Shown here: one piece after another, positions 1-8,594 of the stretch | Position numbering within the stretch: the stretch's first letter is position 1 | How the letters are laid out: each line of letters starts with the position of its first letter | Assembly: GCA_963766505.1 (NCBI GenBank) | Contig: CAVYAL010000001.1 | Span: forward strand, 620,001 to 684,000 | DNA: 64,000 bases | Source of the DNA: DATIRA01 sp963766505 | Lineage (GTDB): Bacteria; Pseudomonadota; Gammaproteobacteria; Steroidobacterales; Steroidobacteraceae | Direction: 5' to 3' | Notes under the pieces: model-generated | Databases searched by the model: none | Told to the model about the DNA's origin: nothing | The model's input: only the letters and a program-made list of their open reading frames with translations | Translations under genes and position numbers: made by a program

Positions 1-1522
1 CCCGCATCGGTTCCACGGCCATCACGCCGGGCAGGCGCGACAGCGCCCGCGTCGCGTCCGAGGAGCGCGCCTCGACCAGCCCCACGGTGAGGTCCTGGCC
101 CTGCGCCTGCAGGAAGTACACATCGACGATGTGCTTGATCGCATCCAGCCACTGCATCGAGATCACCAGCACGGCAACGGACATCGCGATCCCTGCACTG
201 GTGACGAATGAGCGCAGCGGCCAGCGACCGGCCTGCCTGAGCACGATGCGGGTCGGCTGGTCGATCAGGCGCGTGAGACGGAGCCGCGCGAGCCGGCCGC
301 GCCTGAACATCGGGGGAGACGGTGGCCGCATCACCTCGGCCGGCGGCAGCGAGGTGGCGCGCCGCACGGCCGCGATCGCGCCGAGCAGCGCGGCGGCGAG
401 GCTCGCGGCCGCAGCGATCCCGAACGATGCGGGGCCGGGCCGGTACAGCAGGAACGGGAAGCGGTAGAACTCCGCGTACATAGTCGTGTTGTAGAGTCCG
501 AGCCAGTAACCTGCGAACCATCCGAGCAGGATGCCGACGACGCCGATCACCAGCACCAGCTTCACGTAGTGCCAGGCGATCCGCGCGTTCCCGTAACCGA
601 ATGCCTTCAGCAGCCCGATCTCGGAGCGCTCGACCGTGATCAGCCTGGCGAGCACCATGTTGGTCAGGAATGCCGCGACGGCCAGGAAGATCGTGGGCAG
701 GAAACTCGACATGGTCCTGAGCTGCTGGATCTCGTTCATCAGGAACCAGTTCGAGAGCTGGTCCTTGCGGGCATAGGCGCCGACGCTGCCGTATCGATCG
801 AGCAGTTCGTCGAGCCGGTCCACGACCGTCTCCGGATCCGTGCCCCGCAGCAGGCCGAGCGTGACGTCGTTGAAGGCGCCATCGAGGTCGAAGGCTGCCT
901 GCAGCGCCTCGTGCCCCATCCAGATGACGCCGTAGCGGCGATCGTCCGGCATCAGCGCGCCGGGACCGATCGTGTAGACGTACTCGGGAGAAAGCGCGAT
1001 GCCGACCACCTGCAATTCCCGCCAGTGGCCGTTGATGATCGCCCGGAGCCGACCGCCCAGGCCCAGCCGATGAGCCTCCGCGAACGGCTCGGAGAGTACG
1101 GCCTCGTCGGTTGCGCCGAGGCGCGGATACCGGCCCTCGCGCAGCGCGAGCCGGTTCAGGACCGGTTCGCCGTGCTCAGGCACGGACACGAGTTGCCCGA
1201 GCACCGGTTCCTCGAATCCCGGCACATCCAGGACCGCGCTGCGCACGACCCGCATCTGAACGTACTGCACTCCCTCGATCGCGGCGATCCGCGCGGACAG
1301 GTGCTCAGGGGCACGTTTGACCTGCGCGAACACCTCTGCGAACTGGTAGCGCTCGTAGTAGGCCGTTGCCGTTTCCTCCAGCGACTCGATCGCCGTCAAC
1401 GACATCACGAGCAGCCCGACGCCCGAGGCGATGACGAGCCCGATCGCCAACACCTGTCCGCGGATGTGCCAGAGGTCGCGCAGCAGCTTGCGGTCCAGCG
1501 GTCGCAGCGCCTGCAGTTTCAC
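1..1522 (-). CDS. ABC transporter permease, FtsX/MacB type (C-terminus beyond window)
   Basis: Inner-membrane subunit of an ABC exporter that probably moves a lipid, lipoprotein or small molecule outwards, working with the ATPase just upstream. The reading frame is open from a GTG at 1522 to the left edge (507 codons), so the 3' part is missing. A membrane helix lies at about residues 22-42, then a periplasmic region, then the FtsX block with the conserved segment VERSEIGLLKAFGYG near residues 296-310 and hydrophobic stretches to about 390. A further helix near 436-458 begins a second membrane half, as in the roughly 780-residue COG0577 permeases that carry two FtsX domains. The start overlaps the ATPase stop by four bases (GTGA), showing translational coupling. 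A HlyD-type partner may lie outside the window. Substrate unknown. Confidence 0.85.
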   Translation of the reverse strand, partial: MKLQALRPLDRKLLRDLWHIRGQVLAIGLVIASGVGLLVMSLTAIESLEETATAYYERYQFAEVFAQVKRAPEHLSARIAAIEGVQYVQMRVVRSAVLDVPGFEEPVLGQLVSVPEHGEPVLNRLALREGRYPRLGATDEAVLSEPFAEAHRLGLGGRLRAIINGHWRELQVVGIALSPEYVYTIGPGALMPDDRRYGVIWMGHEALQAAFDLDGAFNDVTLGLLRGTDPETVVDRLDELLDRYGSVGAYARKDQLSNWFLMNEIQQLRTMSSFLPTIFLAVAAFLTNMVLARLITVERSEIGLLKAFGYGNARIAWHYVKLVLVIGVVGILLGWFAGYWLGLYNTTMYAEFYRFPFLLYRPGPASFGIAAAASLAAALLGAIAAVRRATSLPPAEVMRPPSPPMFRRGRLARLRLTRLIDQPTRIVLRQAGRWPLRSFVTSAGIAMSVAVLVISMQWLDAIKHIVDVYFLQAQGQDLTVGLVEARSSDATRALSRLPGVMAVEPMR

Positions 1523-2250
1523 CAGCTCAGCTCCCGCGCCGGCCGGCGCGACTCGTTGCGGCGCTCCTGCTGTACCCGACCGTCGCCGAGCACCAGCACG
1601 CGGTCCGCCATTTCCGCGATGATCGCGTTGTGGGTGATCAGCACGGTCGTCGTGCCGAGTTCGCGGTGGATGCTCTCGATCGCCTCGAGCACGATGATGC
1701 CGGTCTGGCTGTCGAGGGCGCCGGTCGGCTCGTCGCAGAGCAGCACGTCGGGTTGCTTCGCGATGGCCCGGGCGATCGCGACGCGCTGCTGCTCTCCGCC
1801 GGAGAGTTGTGCGGGGAAATGATTGATCCGTTCACGCAACCCGACCAGTTCGAGCGCCTTCGCAGGCTCCATCGGTCGCGTCGAGATCTCCGTCACGAGT
1901 TCGACGTTCTCGAGCGCCGTCAGACTCGGGATCAGGTTGTAGAACTGGAACACGAAGCCCACGTGCTCGCGCCGGTAGCGGGTGAGTTCCTTGTCGTCCT
2001 CCCGAGTGAGGTCATGGTCCTCGAACCACGCCTCGCCCGAGCTCGCGGTGTCCAGCCCGCCGAGGATGTTGAGCAGCGTGGACTTGCCGCTGCCCGAGGG
2101 ACCGAGCAGCACGATCAGCTCGCCCGGGCGCAGCTCCAGGTCCACGCCGCGCAGCGCGTGCACCTCGACCTCGCCCGTCCGGTAGACCTTGGTCAGGTTC
2201 CGCGTGCGCAGCACGGCGGCGGACTCTGCGGATGCGGTGGCAGTTACCAT
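1519..2250 (-). CDS. ABC transporter ATP-binding protein, LolD/MacB family
   Basis: Cytoplasmic ATPase (243 aa) that powers the FtsX-type permease encoded directly downstream. Walker A is GPSGSGKST at residues 50-58, the ABC signature LSGGEQQR is at 149-156, Walker B with the catalytic glutamate is LLCDEPTGALD ending at 180, and the switch histidine is in LITHN. Length and motifs are those of the LolD/MacB/DevA class, which works by a mechanical lever mechanism rather than classical import. The N-terminal 12 residues before the first strand are unconserved, so translation might start slightly later. It is divergent from polX; no clear promoter was identified in the roughly 195-base spacer. 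Whether the system handles lipoproteins, lipids or drugs cannot be told from sequence. Confidence 0.9.
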   Translation of the reverse strand: MVTATASAESAAVLRTRNLTKVYRTGEVEVHALRGVDLELRPGELIVLLGPSGSGKSTLLNILGGLDTASSGEAWFEDHDLTREDDKELTRYRREHVGFVFQFYNLIPSLTALENVELVTEISTRPMEPAKALELVGLRERINHFPAQLSGGEQQRVAIARAIAKQPDVLLCDEPTGALDSQTGIIVLEAIESIHRELGTTTVLITHNAIIAEMADRVLVLGDGRVQQERRNESRRPARELSW

Positions 2251-2445
2251 TTCGCGCTCGGGACTCGAGGAACCCCAGGCTCATATCCTCGACTCGGTGA
2301 CGCCCGCGGACAATAGGAACAGACACGGACCCGCCCCGGGGCAGGACGCGCCGGGAGACGCAACGCAGCGGAATCTACGGCTGGCGTCCATTTGGCGCGG
2401 TGCCTATCGTGGACCCGGCGGAAGATGCGCGCGAGGGCCTGGACC

Positions 2446-4167
2446 GTGCCGGTGCACAACGCCGAGATCGCCGAGATCTTCGAGACGCTCGCCGACCTGC
2501 TCGCGGTGCGCGGCGAGAACCCGTTCCGGATCCGGGCCTACCGCAACGCGGCGCGCACGATTCGCGGCAATTCCCGGAGCATGGCCGAGCTGCTCGCAGA
2601 GGGTCGCGACCTCTCGGAGCTGCGCAACATCGGCAAGGACCTCGCGGGCAAAATCGCGACGATCGTCGAGACCGGCCGTCTGCCGCTGCTCGATGAGCTC
2701 TCCTCGCGTACGCCGACGGCGCTCAGCGAGCTGATGAAGATCGAGGGCCTCGGTCCGAAGCGCGTCAAGATCCTGTACGAGAAACTGCGGGTTCGCAGCC
2801 TCGCTGACCTCGAGCGCGCGCTGCGCCGTGGCAAGGTCAGGGAGCTGCCCGGTTTCGGCCCGAAAACGGAGCAGATGATCAGCGAGCGCCTCGAGCGGTT
2901 CGCCGGTCGCGAGCAGCGCTGGAAGCTGATCGATGCCGAGGATGTCGCCGAGCCGCTGGTGAAGTTCCTCCGGGAGGTCAAGGGGGTCAAGGAGGTCGCG
3001 GTCGCGGGCAGTTACCGGCGGCGAAAGGAAACGGTGGGCGACCTGGACCTGCTCGTCACGGCCGCCGGCAGCTCGCCGGTCATCGATCGTTTCGTGAAGT
3101 ACGACGAGGTCGCCGAGATCGTCTCGCAGGGCACGACCCGCTCGACCGTGCGACTGCGCTCGGGACTGCAGGTGGACCTGCGCGTCGTGCCGCAGGTGAG
3201 TTACGGGGCGGCGCTGTACTACTTCACCGGCTCGAAGTCCCACAACATCGCAATCCGCAGGATCGCCGCCGGCCGCAAGCTCAAGCTGAACGAGTACGGG
3301 CTGTTCAGAGGCGACGAGCGGATCGCCGGAAGGACCGAGCAGGAGCTGCTGAAGACCCTGCGCCTGCGCTGGATCCCGCCGGAACTGCGGGAGGACCGCG
3401 GCGAGATCGAGGCGGCGCGCCGGGGCCGGTTGCCCGAGCTCGTGACACTGGACGACATCCGCGGCGACCTGCACTGCCACAGCCGCGCGACGGACGGCCA
3501 GGACTCCGTCGAGGGCATGGCCCGCGCCGCGAAGGAGCGCGGCTACGACTACCTCTCGATCAACGATCACTCACGGCACGTCACGATAGCCCATGGACTC
3601 GACCGCAAGCGGCTGCTGGCCCAGCTCCGCCGGATCGACCGGCTGAACGGCAGGCTGCGCGGCATCGTCGTGCTGAAATCGATCGAGCTCGACATCCTTG
3701 AGGACGGGTCGCTCGATCTCCCGGACGAGCTGCTCGCGGAACTCGATTTCACCGTCTGCGCGGTGCACTACCGGTTCGACCTGTCGAAGAAGAAGCAGAC
3801 CGAGCGGATCCTGCGGGCCATGGACAACCGCTACTTCAACATCCTGGCCCACCCCACCGGGCGCCTGATCAACGAGCGCGAGCCCTACGCAATCGATCTC
3901 GAGCGCATCATGCAGGCGGCCCGCGAGCGCGGCTGCATCCTGGAGCTGAACGCCCATCCCGACCGGCTGGACCTCGACGCCGCGGCCTGCCAGATGGCGA
4001 AGGACAAGGGCGTGAAGATCGCCATCTCGACCGACGCGCACCGCGCCGAGGACCTGGGCCTGATGCGCTTCGGGATCGATCAGGCCCGTCGTGGCTGGAT
4101 CGAGGCCGGCGACGTGATCAATACGCGCAAGCTCGAGGACCTCAGGAAGCTGCTGACGAGGGCCTGA
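2446..4167 (+). CDS. polX: DNA polymerase X family protein (polymerase/3'-5' exonuclease PolX)
   Basis: Single-chain repair polymerase (573 aa) of the bacterial PolX type, expected to fill short gaps in base-excision or end-joining repair, with a nuclease activity in its PHP domain. An N-terminal 8-kDa-like helix-hairpin-helix region (residues 1-85) is followed by a second HhH, then the nucleotidyltransferase motif GSYRRRKETVGDLD at 188-201. All three catalytic aspartates are present: Asp199, Asp201 and Asp244. The PHP phosphoesterase domain starts at DLHCHS (341-346) and runs to the end, keeping its histidines (NDHSRH, LAHP, DAHR). The GTG at 2446 is preferred because family members begin MPVHNAEIA and GAGGG lies 8 bases upstream; ATG at 2425 is the alternative. 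Its last 26 bases overlap the convergent gene. Confidence 0.93.
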   Translation: MPVHNAEIAEIFETLADLLAVRGENPFRIRAYRNAARTIRGNSRSMAELLAEGRDLSELRNIGKDLAGKIATIVETGRLPLLDELSSRTPTALSELMKIEGLGPKRVKILYEKLRVRSLADLERALRRGKVRELPGFGPKTEQMISERLERFAGREQRWKLIDAEDVAEPLVKFLREVKGVKEVAVAGSYRRRKETVGDLDLLVTAAGSSPVIDRFVKYDEVAEIVSQGTTRSTVRLRSGLQVDLRVVPQVSYGAALYYFTGSKSHNIAIRRIAAGRKLKLNEYGLFRGDERIAGRTEQELLKTLRLRWIPPELREDRGEIEAARRGRLPELVTLDDIRGDLHCHSRATDGQDSVEGMARAAKERGYDYLSINDHSRHVTIAHGLDRKRLLAQLRRIDRLNGRLRGIVVLKSIELDILEDGSLDLPDELLAELDFTVCAVHYRFDLSKKKQTERILRAMDNRYFNILAHPTGRLINEREPYAIDLERIMQAARERGCILELNAHPDRLDLDAAACQMAKDKGVKIAISTDAHRAEDLGLMRFGIDQARRGWIEAGDVINTRKLEDLRKLLTRA

Positions 4168-5671
4168 GCGTCAGTCCCACGCCGTCGCGCCGCGGATCAC
4201 CGACGGCACTCAGCGCCTCGCGCTGCTGCCTGACGACGTGCACGCCGCCGAAGAAGAAATTACGGTCCGACCAGCGATCCACCCGCAGCCCCGACTCCGC
4301 GAGCACCCGCTCCTCGGCCGGCGAAAATCCTCCCTCGACGCTCAGCAGCCCGTCTTCCACGTGAATGCGCGGCGCCGCGACGGCCTCCTCGAGCGGCATG
4401 TCCAGCGCAACCAGGTTCGTCACGACCTGCAGGACGGCACTGCGGATGCGCTTGGAGCCGCCTGAGCCCAGCACGGCCCGTGCACCGGGCTGCTCGACCA
4501 GCGTCGGCGCCATCATCGATGCCATCCGCGTGCCCGGCTGCCACTGCTGCAACCCCTGCGGATTGATGTCCTCTTCCCCGAGCATGTTGTTCAGCATGAT
4601 TCCCGTGCCCTCGAGCACGTGACCACAGCCCTCCCCGTTGCTGAGCGATGCCGCGGCGAGATTGCCCTCGCCGTCCACGACGCTGATGTGGGTCGTGCCG
4701 CGATCGCAGCCAGGACGCGCGCCCAGCTCGGCGCGATAGCGCTCGAGCAGTTCGCGATCGAGGAGTGGATCCGCGGACTGCGCGCGGACCCGGTCGCTGA
4801 GCCGCATCGCCTCGACCAGCACGCCCAGCCATTGCTCGCGCCCGGCGACCCGCGCCTCTGCGAGCAGGGCCAGCGCGAATGCGATCAGCATTCCCCCGCG
4901 CGACGGCGGCGGGTTCGTGAAGATCCGGGCGTCGCGATACCCGACGGCCAGCGGCTCGTGGCGCCGGACTTCGTAAGCGTTGAGATCATCGAGCGCGAGC
5001 TGCCCGCCGCCCCGCCGGCACTGCTCGACCAGCTGCCGGCCCAGCTCGCCGCCGTAGACCAGGCCCGGCCCGTCGCGGGCGAGAAGCTCGATGGCTCCGG
5101 CCATGTCCGGCTGACGGAAACGCTGCCCCTCCCGTGGCAGCGCCTCGCGGTCCCGTCCATAGATCGCACGCGCCCCAGGCGTGGCGACGTAGATCGGCGC
5201 CACGACCTGGAACAGATAGGCGTGGAAGCGATTGATGACCACACCGTCCCGGGCGGCACGGATCGCGGGCTGTGCCAGCCGTGGCATCGGCAGCCGGCAC
5301 AGGTCGCGGTGCACACCGAAGAGTCCCGCCGGCATGCCCGGCGTTGCGACCGCGCCGAGCCCGACGTGGAACTGCTGGGTCACCGAACCGAAATCGGCAT
5401 CGACCGGATGCAGGTCGATTGCGTCCGAAGCGCCCCGGGTACGGGGCGTGTCGGTAAAGAAGTCGTAAACGACCGGCTCGACACCCCGCCTCGCGGCCAG
5501 CAGGTAGCCCCCGCCTCCGAGCGAGCAAAGCACCGGCTCGGCGACGCAGGCCATCAACGCGGACGCCACGACCGCATCGAAGGCGTTCCCGCCGTCCTCC
5601 AGCACCTCGCGAGCCGCGGCCGCGGTGAGTTCGTGGCCACTTGCGACCGCACCGGTCCCCGGTCCGCTCAC
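4142..5671 (-). CDS. gamma-glutamyltransferase family protein
   Basis: N-terminal-nucleophile hydrolase of the gamma-glutamyltranspeptidase family (509 aa from GTG 5671; an upstream GTG-type start at 5713 would add 14 residues). The family cleaves gamma-glutamyl bonds after autocatalytic splitting into two subunits. The cleavage site is GTTHISVVDGEG, with the nucleophile threonine near residue 326, and the oxyanion region GSGGSKRI is kept near residue 407. The N-terminus ASGHELTAAAAREVLEDGGN matches the usual family opening. There is no signal peptide, unlike E. coli Ggt, so this member may act in the cytoplasm, as the cephalosporin-acylase-like relatives can. The chosen start has GGGAGGG five bases upstream. 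It converges on polX with a 26-base coding overlap. Substrate unknown. Confidence 0.85.
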   Translation of the reverse strand: MSGPGTGAVASGHELTAAAAREVLEDGGNAFDAVVASALMACVAEPVLCSLGGGGYLLAARRGVEPVVYDFFTDTPRTRGASDAIDLHPVDADFGSVTQQFHVGLGAVATPGMPAGLFGVHRDLCRLPMPRLAQPAIRAARDGVVINRFHAYLFQVVAPIYVATPGARAIYGRDREALPREGQRFRQPDMAGAIELLARDGPGLVYGGELGRQLVEQCRRGGGQLALDDLNAYEVRRHEPLAVGYRDARIFTNPPPSRGGMLIAFALALLAEARVAGREQWLGVLVEAMRLSDRVRAQSADPLLDRELLERYRAELGARPGCDRGTTHISVVDGEGNLAAASLSNGEGCGHVLEGTGIMLNNMLGEEDINPQGLQQWQPGTRMASMMAPTLVEQPGARAVLGSGGSKRIRSAVLQVVTNLVALDMPLEEAVAAPRIHVEDGLLSVEGGFSPAEERVLAESGLRVDRWSDRNFFFGGVHVVRQQREALSAVGDPRRDGVGLTLRPSSAAS

Positions 5672-5908
5672 GGCGCCCTCCCGGGCCTTGCGCCGGCCAG
5701 TCTCGGGATCCACGCGCTGGTCAGCGCCTCGTACATCGGCAACTCCTCGGCGTCACGACTGACGCGGCATCATAGCGGCCCGCCGACCTGCCCGACGCGC
5801 CTGCACCGACGAGCACCTCGGTGCATGGCAGACTCCCACGGCGCCGCGAAACCTGATGCCGCTGAGCACCGCGGGAGGCTGGTGTGCGGCCGGACCATCA
5901 ATTACACT

Positions 5909-5926
5909 AATGAGAATTATTTGCAT
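5909..5926 (+). promoter_or_regulatory. Fur box upstream of the iron importer
   Basis: The AT-rich sequence AATGAGAATTATTTGCAT stands out in a GC-rich spacer. Its left arm TGAGAAT is the classical Fur half-site and the right arm ATTTGCA is an imperfect mirror of it (7-1-7 arrangement). It lies 23 bases before the ATG of an fbpA-like gene, where iron-loaded Fur would block RNA polymerase. Direct reading plus known Fur consensus; binding is inferred. Confidence 0.75.
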
Positions 5927-5948
5927 CTATCCGACTCAGCTCCTACAC

Positions 5949-6965
5949 ATGAACGCTTCGCTCTCGCTTCGCAGCGGATGGGCAGCCATCTCGCTGATGC
6001 TCGCTACCGCCATCGCGCCAGCCGTTTCCGCGGAAACGCTGGTCGTCTACTCGGCTCGCAACGAGCAGCTGGTCAAGCCGATCTTCGAGGCCTACTCGCG
6101 AGAAACCGGCGTCGACATAGACTTCGCGACCGGCGATGCCGCGATGCTGATCGAGCGACTGTCGGCCGAAGGCCGCAACACGCCCGCCGACCTGCTGATG
6201 ACGGTGGACGCAGGCGAGCTGTGGAATGCAGCCGAACGCGGTCTGCTGCGCCCGGTCGACTCGGCGATCCTGAAGCGCAACATCCCGGCGCACCTTCGAG
6301 ACCCTGGCAATCGCTGGTTCGGCTTCTCGATGCGGGCCCGGACGATCGCCTACAGCACGCAGCGGGTCGAGCCCGCCGAGCTCAGCACCTACGAGGCGTT
6401 GGCGGGGCCCGAGTGGAAGGGACGGCTGTGCCTTCGTACCTCGAAGAAGGTCTACAACCAGTCGCTGGTGGCGACGATGATTGCCGAGCACGGTGAGGCC
6501 AAGACGGAGCAGGTGGTCCGCGGCTGGGTCGGCAACCTTGCCACGGACGTGTTCGCGAACGACACGCAACTGCTCGAGGCGATCGCCGCCGGACAGTGCG
6601 ACGTGGGAATCGTCAACAGTTACTACTACGGCCGCATCCAGAAGCAGCGCCCCGACTTCCCGGTAAAGCTCTTCTGGGCGAACCAGGGCGCAGGCGGGGT
6701 TCACGTCAACATCTCCGGCGCCGGTGTCGTGGCGCATTCACGCAACGAGGTAGCGGCGACGCGGTTCCTCGAGTGGCTGTCGGCCGGCGCCGCACAGCAG
6801 CACTTCGCCGCCGTCAACATGGAGTTCCCGGCGAACCCGGCGGCCCCGGTCGACCCGCTGGTGAAGTCCTGGGGTGACTTCGAGCCGAGCCTGATCAACG
6901 TCGCGGAAGCCGGGCGGCTGCAGCCTGCCGCGGTCCGCCTGATGGACCGCGCCGGCTACCGCTGA
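5949..6965 (+). CDS. fbpA: Fe(3+) ABC transporter substrate-binding protein
   Basis: Periplasmic ferric-iron binding protein (338 aa) of the FbpA/FutA/IdiA family that delivers Fe(3+) to the permease encoded next. A signal peptide covers residues 1-28 (cleavage after APAVSA), and the mature protein opens ETLVVYSARNEQLVKPIFEA, the standard family start. Tyrosines in NSYYYGR (about residues 222-228) match the iron-ligand tyrosine pair. ATG 5949 is chosen because it starts the signal peptide; the frame is open further upstream but would run through the Fur box. It leads an fbpABC operon with a 3-base gap to the permease, and regulation by iron through Fur is strongly suggested. Confidence 0.92.
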   Translation: MNASLSLRSGWAAISLMLATAIAPAVSAETLVVYSARNEQLVKPIFEAYSRETGVDIDFATGDAAMLIERLSAEGRNTPADLLMTVDAGELWNAAERGLLRPVDSAILKRNIPAHLRDPGNRWFGFSMRARTIAYSTQRVEPAELSTYEALAGPEWKGRLCLRTSKKVYNQSLVATMIAEHGEAKTEQVVRGWVGNLATDVFANDTQLLEAIAAGQCDVGIVNSYYYGRIQKQRPDFPVKLFWANQGAGGVHVNISGAGVVAHSRNEVAATRFLEWLSAGAAQQHFAAVNMEFPANPAAPVDPLVKSWGDFEPSLINVAEAGRLQPAAVRLMDRAGYR

Positions 6966-6968
6966 GGC

Positions 6969-8594
6969 ATGCCCGGTCCGCCGCCACGGTTCGCAGCCGC
7001 CATTGCGGTGGCGCTGCTCGCGGTGCCGGCCTTGCTGCCGTTGTTCTCGGCGGCGGCCGCCTGGCTGTCGCCCGCCACCGAGGTCTGGCAGCACCAGTTG
7101 CAGCACGTGCTGCCCCGGGTCGCGGTCAACACCGCGCTGCTGCTCGCGATCGTCGGCACCGCCACGGCGATCCTCGGCACTACGCTCGCCTGGCTCGTCG
7201 CGGCCCATGAGTTCCCCGGTCGCGGCTTCTTCAGCTGGGCACTGCTGCTGCCGCTGGCGGTGCCGGGCTACGTGCTCGCGGTCGTGTTCGCAGGAGCGCT
7301 GGACTATGCCGGACCGATGCAGAGCTGGCTGCGCGAGCAACTCGGCCAGGGCCTGCGCCTTCCGGCGATCCGCTCGCTCGGCGGAGCCGCCCTGGTGCTG
7401 ACCCTTTGCCTCTACCCCTATGTCTACATGCTGGCGCGCGTCGCGTTCGAGACTGCGGGGTCGCGTGGCCTGGAGGTCGCACAGTCGCTGGGCCTCGGGC
7501 GCGCCGCGGCCTTCCGCAAGGCCGTGCTGCCGGTGGCGCGACCGGCGATCGCGGCCGGCGTCGCGCTGGTGTGCATGGAGACGCTGGCAGACTTCGGCGT
7601 GGTCGCGGCGCTCAACGTCGACACGTTCACGACCGCCATCTATCGCGCCTGGTTCGGCATGTTCTCCATTTCCGCGGCGCTGCAGATGGCGGCGGTACTC
7701 GCGCTGCTCGCGCTCGGCGGCACCGGGCTCGAGCGGATGCTGCGCGGAGGCCGGGGCTTCGCAAGTGACCGGGCCGCTCGCCTCGGCCTGCCTCGCGAGC
7801 GGCTCGAGGGTGCCAGCGCAATCGCGGCGACCGCAGCCGCGCTGGCCGTGCTGTCGGCCGCCTTCATATTGCCGATGGCGCAGCTGCTGCACTGGTCCAT
7901 GCAGCATGCGGCCACTGATCTCGACTCGCGGTACTGGGCCTTCGCAGGCCGCAGCGTGCTGGTCGCGGTCTCCGGCGCGCTGGTGGTCGTCGCGGCAGCG
8001 CTGGTGCTTGGCTACGCGCTGCGGGGGAATGCGAGTCGCTGGCTTAGCGGGCTCGGTCGCGTGGCGACCATCGGCTACGCGATTCCTGGCACGGTGCTGG
8101 CGGTCGGGCTCTTTGCGCCGGTGGCTGGAATCAACAACTGGCTGCAGCAGCGGCTCGACACGATCCTCGGGACATCGGCGCCACAGCTCTTCCTGCAGGG
8201 TACGCTGCTCACGATGTTCATCGCCTATCTGGCGCGCTTCCTGGCCGTCGGGGCCGGGCCCGTGGAGAGCGGCCTCGCACGGATCCATGGCAACCTCGAC
8301 CAGGCCGCCGAGATACTCGGCGTACGCGGGGCGACCCGCTTGAGGCGCGTACACCTGCCGCTGCTGCGGGGCAGCCTGCTCGCTGCCGGCGTGCTGGTAT
8401 TCGTCGACCTGATGAAGGAACTGCCCATCACGCTGATGACCCGGCCATTCGGCTTCGAGACGCTCGCGCTGCGCGTGTTCGAGATGACCGCCGAAGGCGA
8501 GTGGACCCGCGCAGCCCTCCCCTCCGTGATGATCGTCGCCGTCGGCATCGTGCCGGTCGTGCTGCTCTCGAGGCGGGTGACACATGTGGCTTGA
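6969..8594 (+). CDS. fbpB: Fe(3+) ABC transporter permease
   Basis: Inner-membrane permease (541 aa) of the ferric-iron importer. As in FbpB/SfuB, two permease halves are fused in one chain, giving about twelve hydrophobic helices. Each half keeps the EAA loop that docks the ATPase: GLEVAQSLGLGRAAAFRKAV near residues 160-180 and DQAAEILGVRGATRLRRVHL near 442-461. It starts three bases after fbpA and overlaps the start of the ATPase gene by 11 bases, so the three genes are translationally linked. Nothing in the chain looks broken. Confidence 0.92.
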   Translation: MPGPPPRFAAAIAVALLAVPALLPLFSAAAAWLSPATEVWQHQLQHVLPRVAVNTALLLAIVGTATAILGTTLAWLVAAHEFPGRGFFSWALLLPLAVPGYVLAVVFAGALDYAGPMQSWLREQLGQGLRLPAIRSLGGAALVLTLCLYPYVYMLARVAFETAGSRGLEVAQSLGLGRAAAFRKAVLPVARPAIAAGVALVCMETLADFGVVAALNVDTFTTAIYRAWFGMFSISAALQMAAVLALLALGGTGLERMLRGGRGFASDRAARLGLPRERLEGASAIAATAAALAVLSAAFILPMAQLLHWSMQHAATDLDSRYWAFAGRSVLVAVSGALVVVAAALVLGYALRGNASRWLSGLGRVATIGYAIPGTVLAVGLFAPVAGINNWLQQRLDTILGTSAPQLFLQGTLLTMFIAYLARFLAVGAGPVESGLARIHGNLDQAAEILGVRGATRLRRVHLPLLRGSLLAAGVLVFVDLMKELPITLMTRPFGFETLALRVFEMTAEGEWTRAALPSVMIVAVGIVPVVLLSRRVTHVA

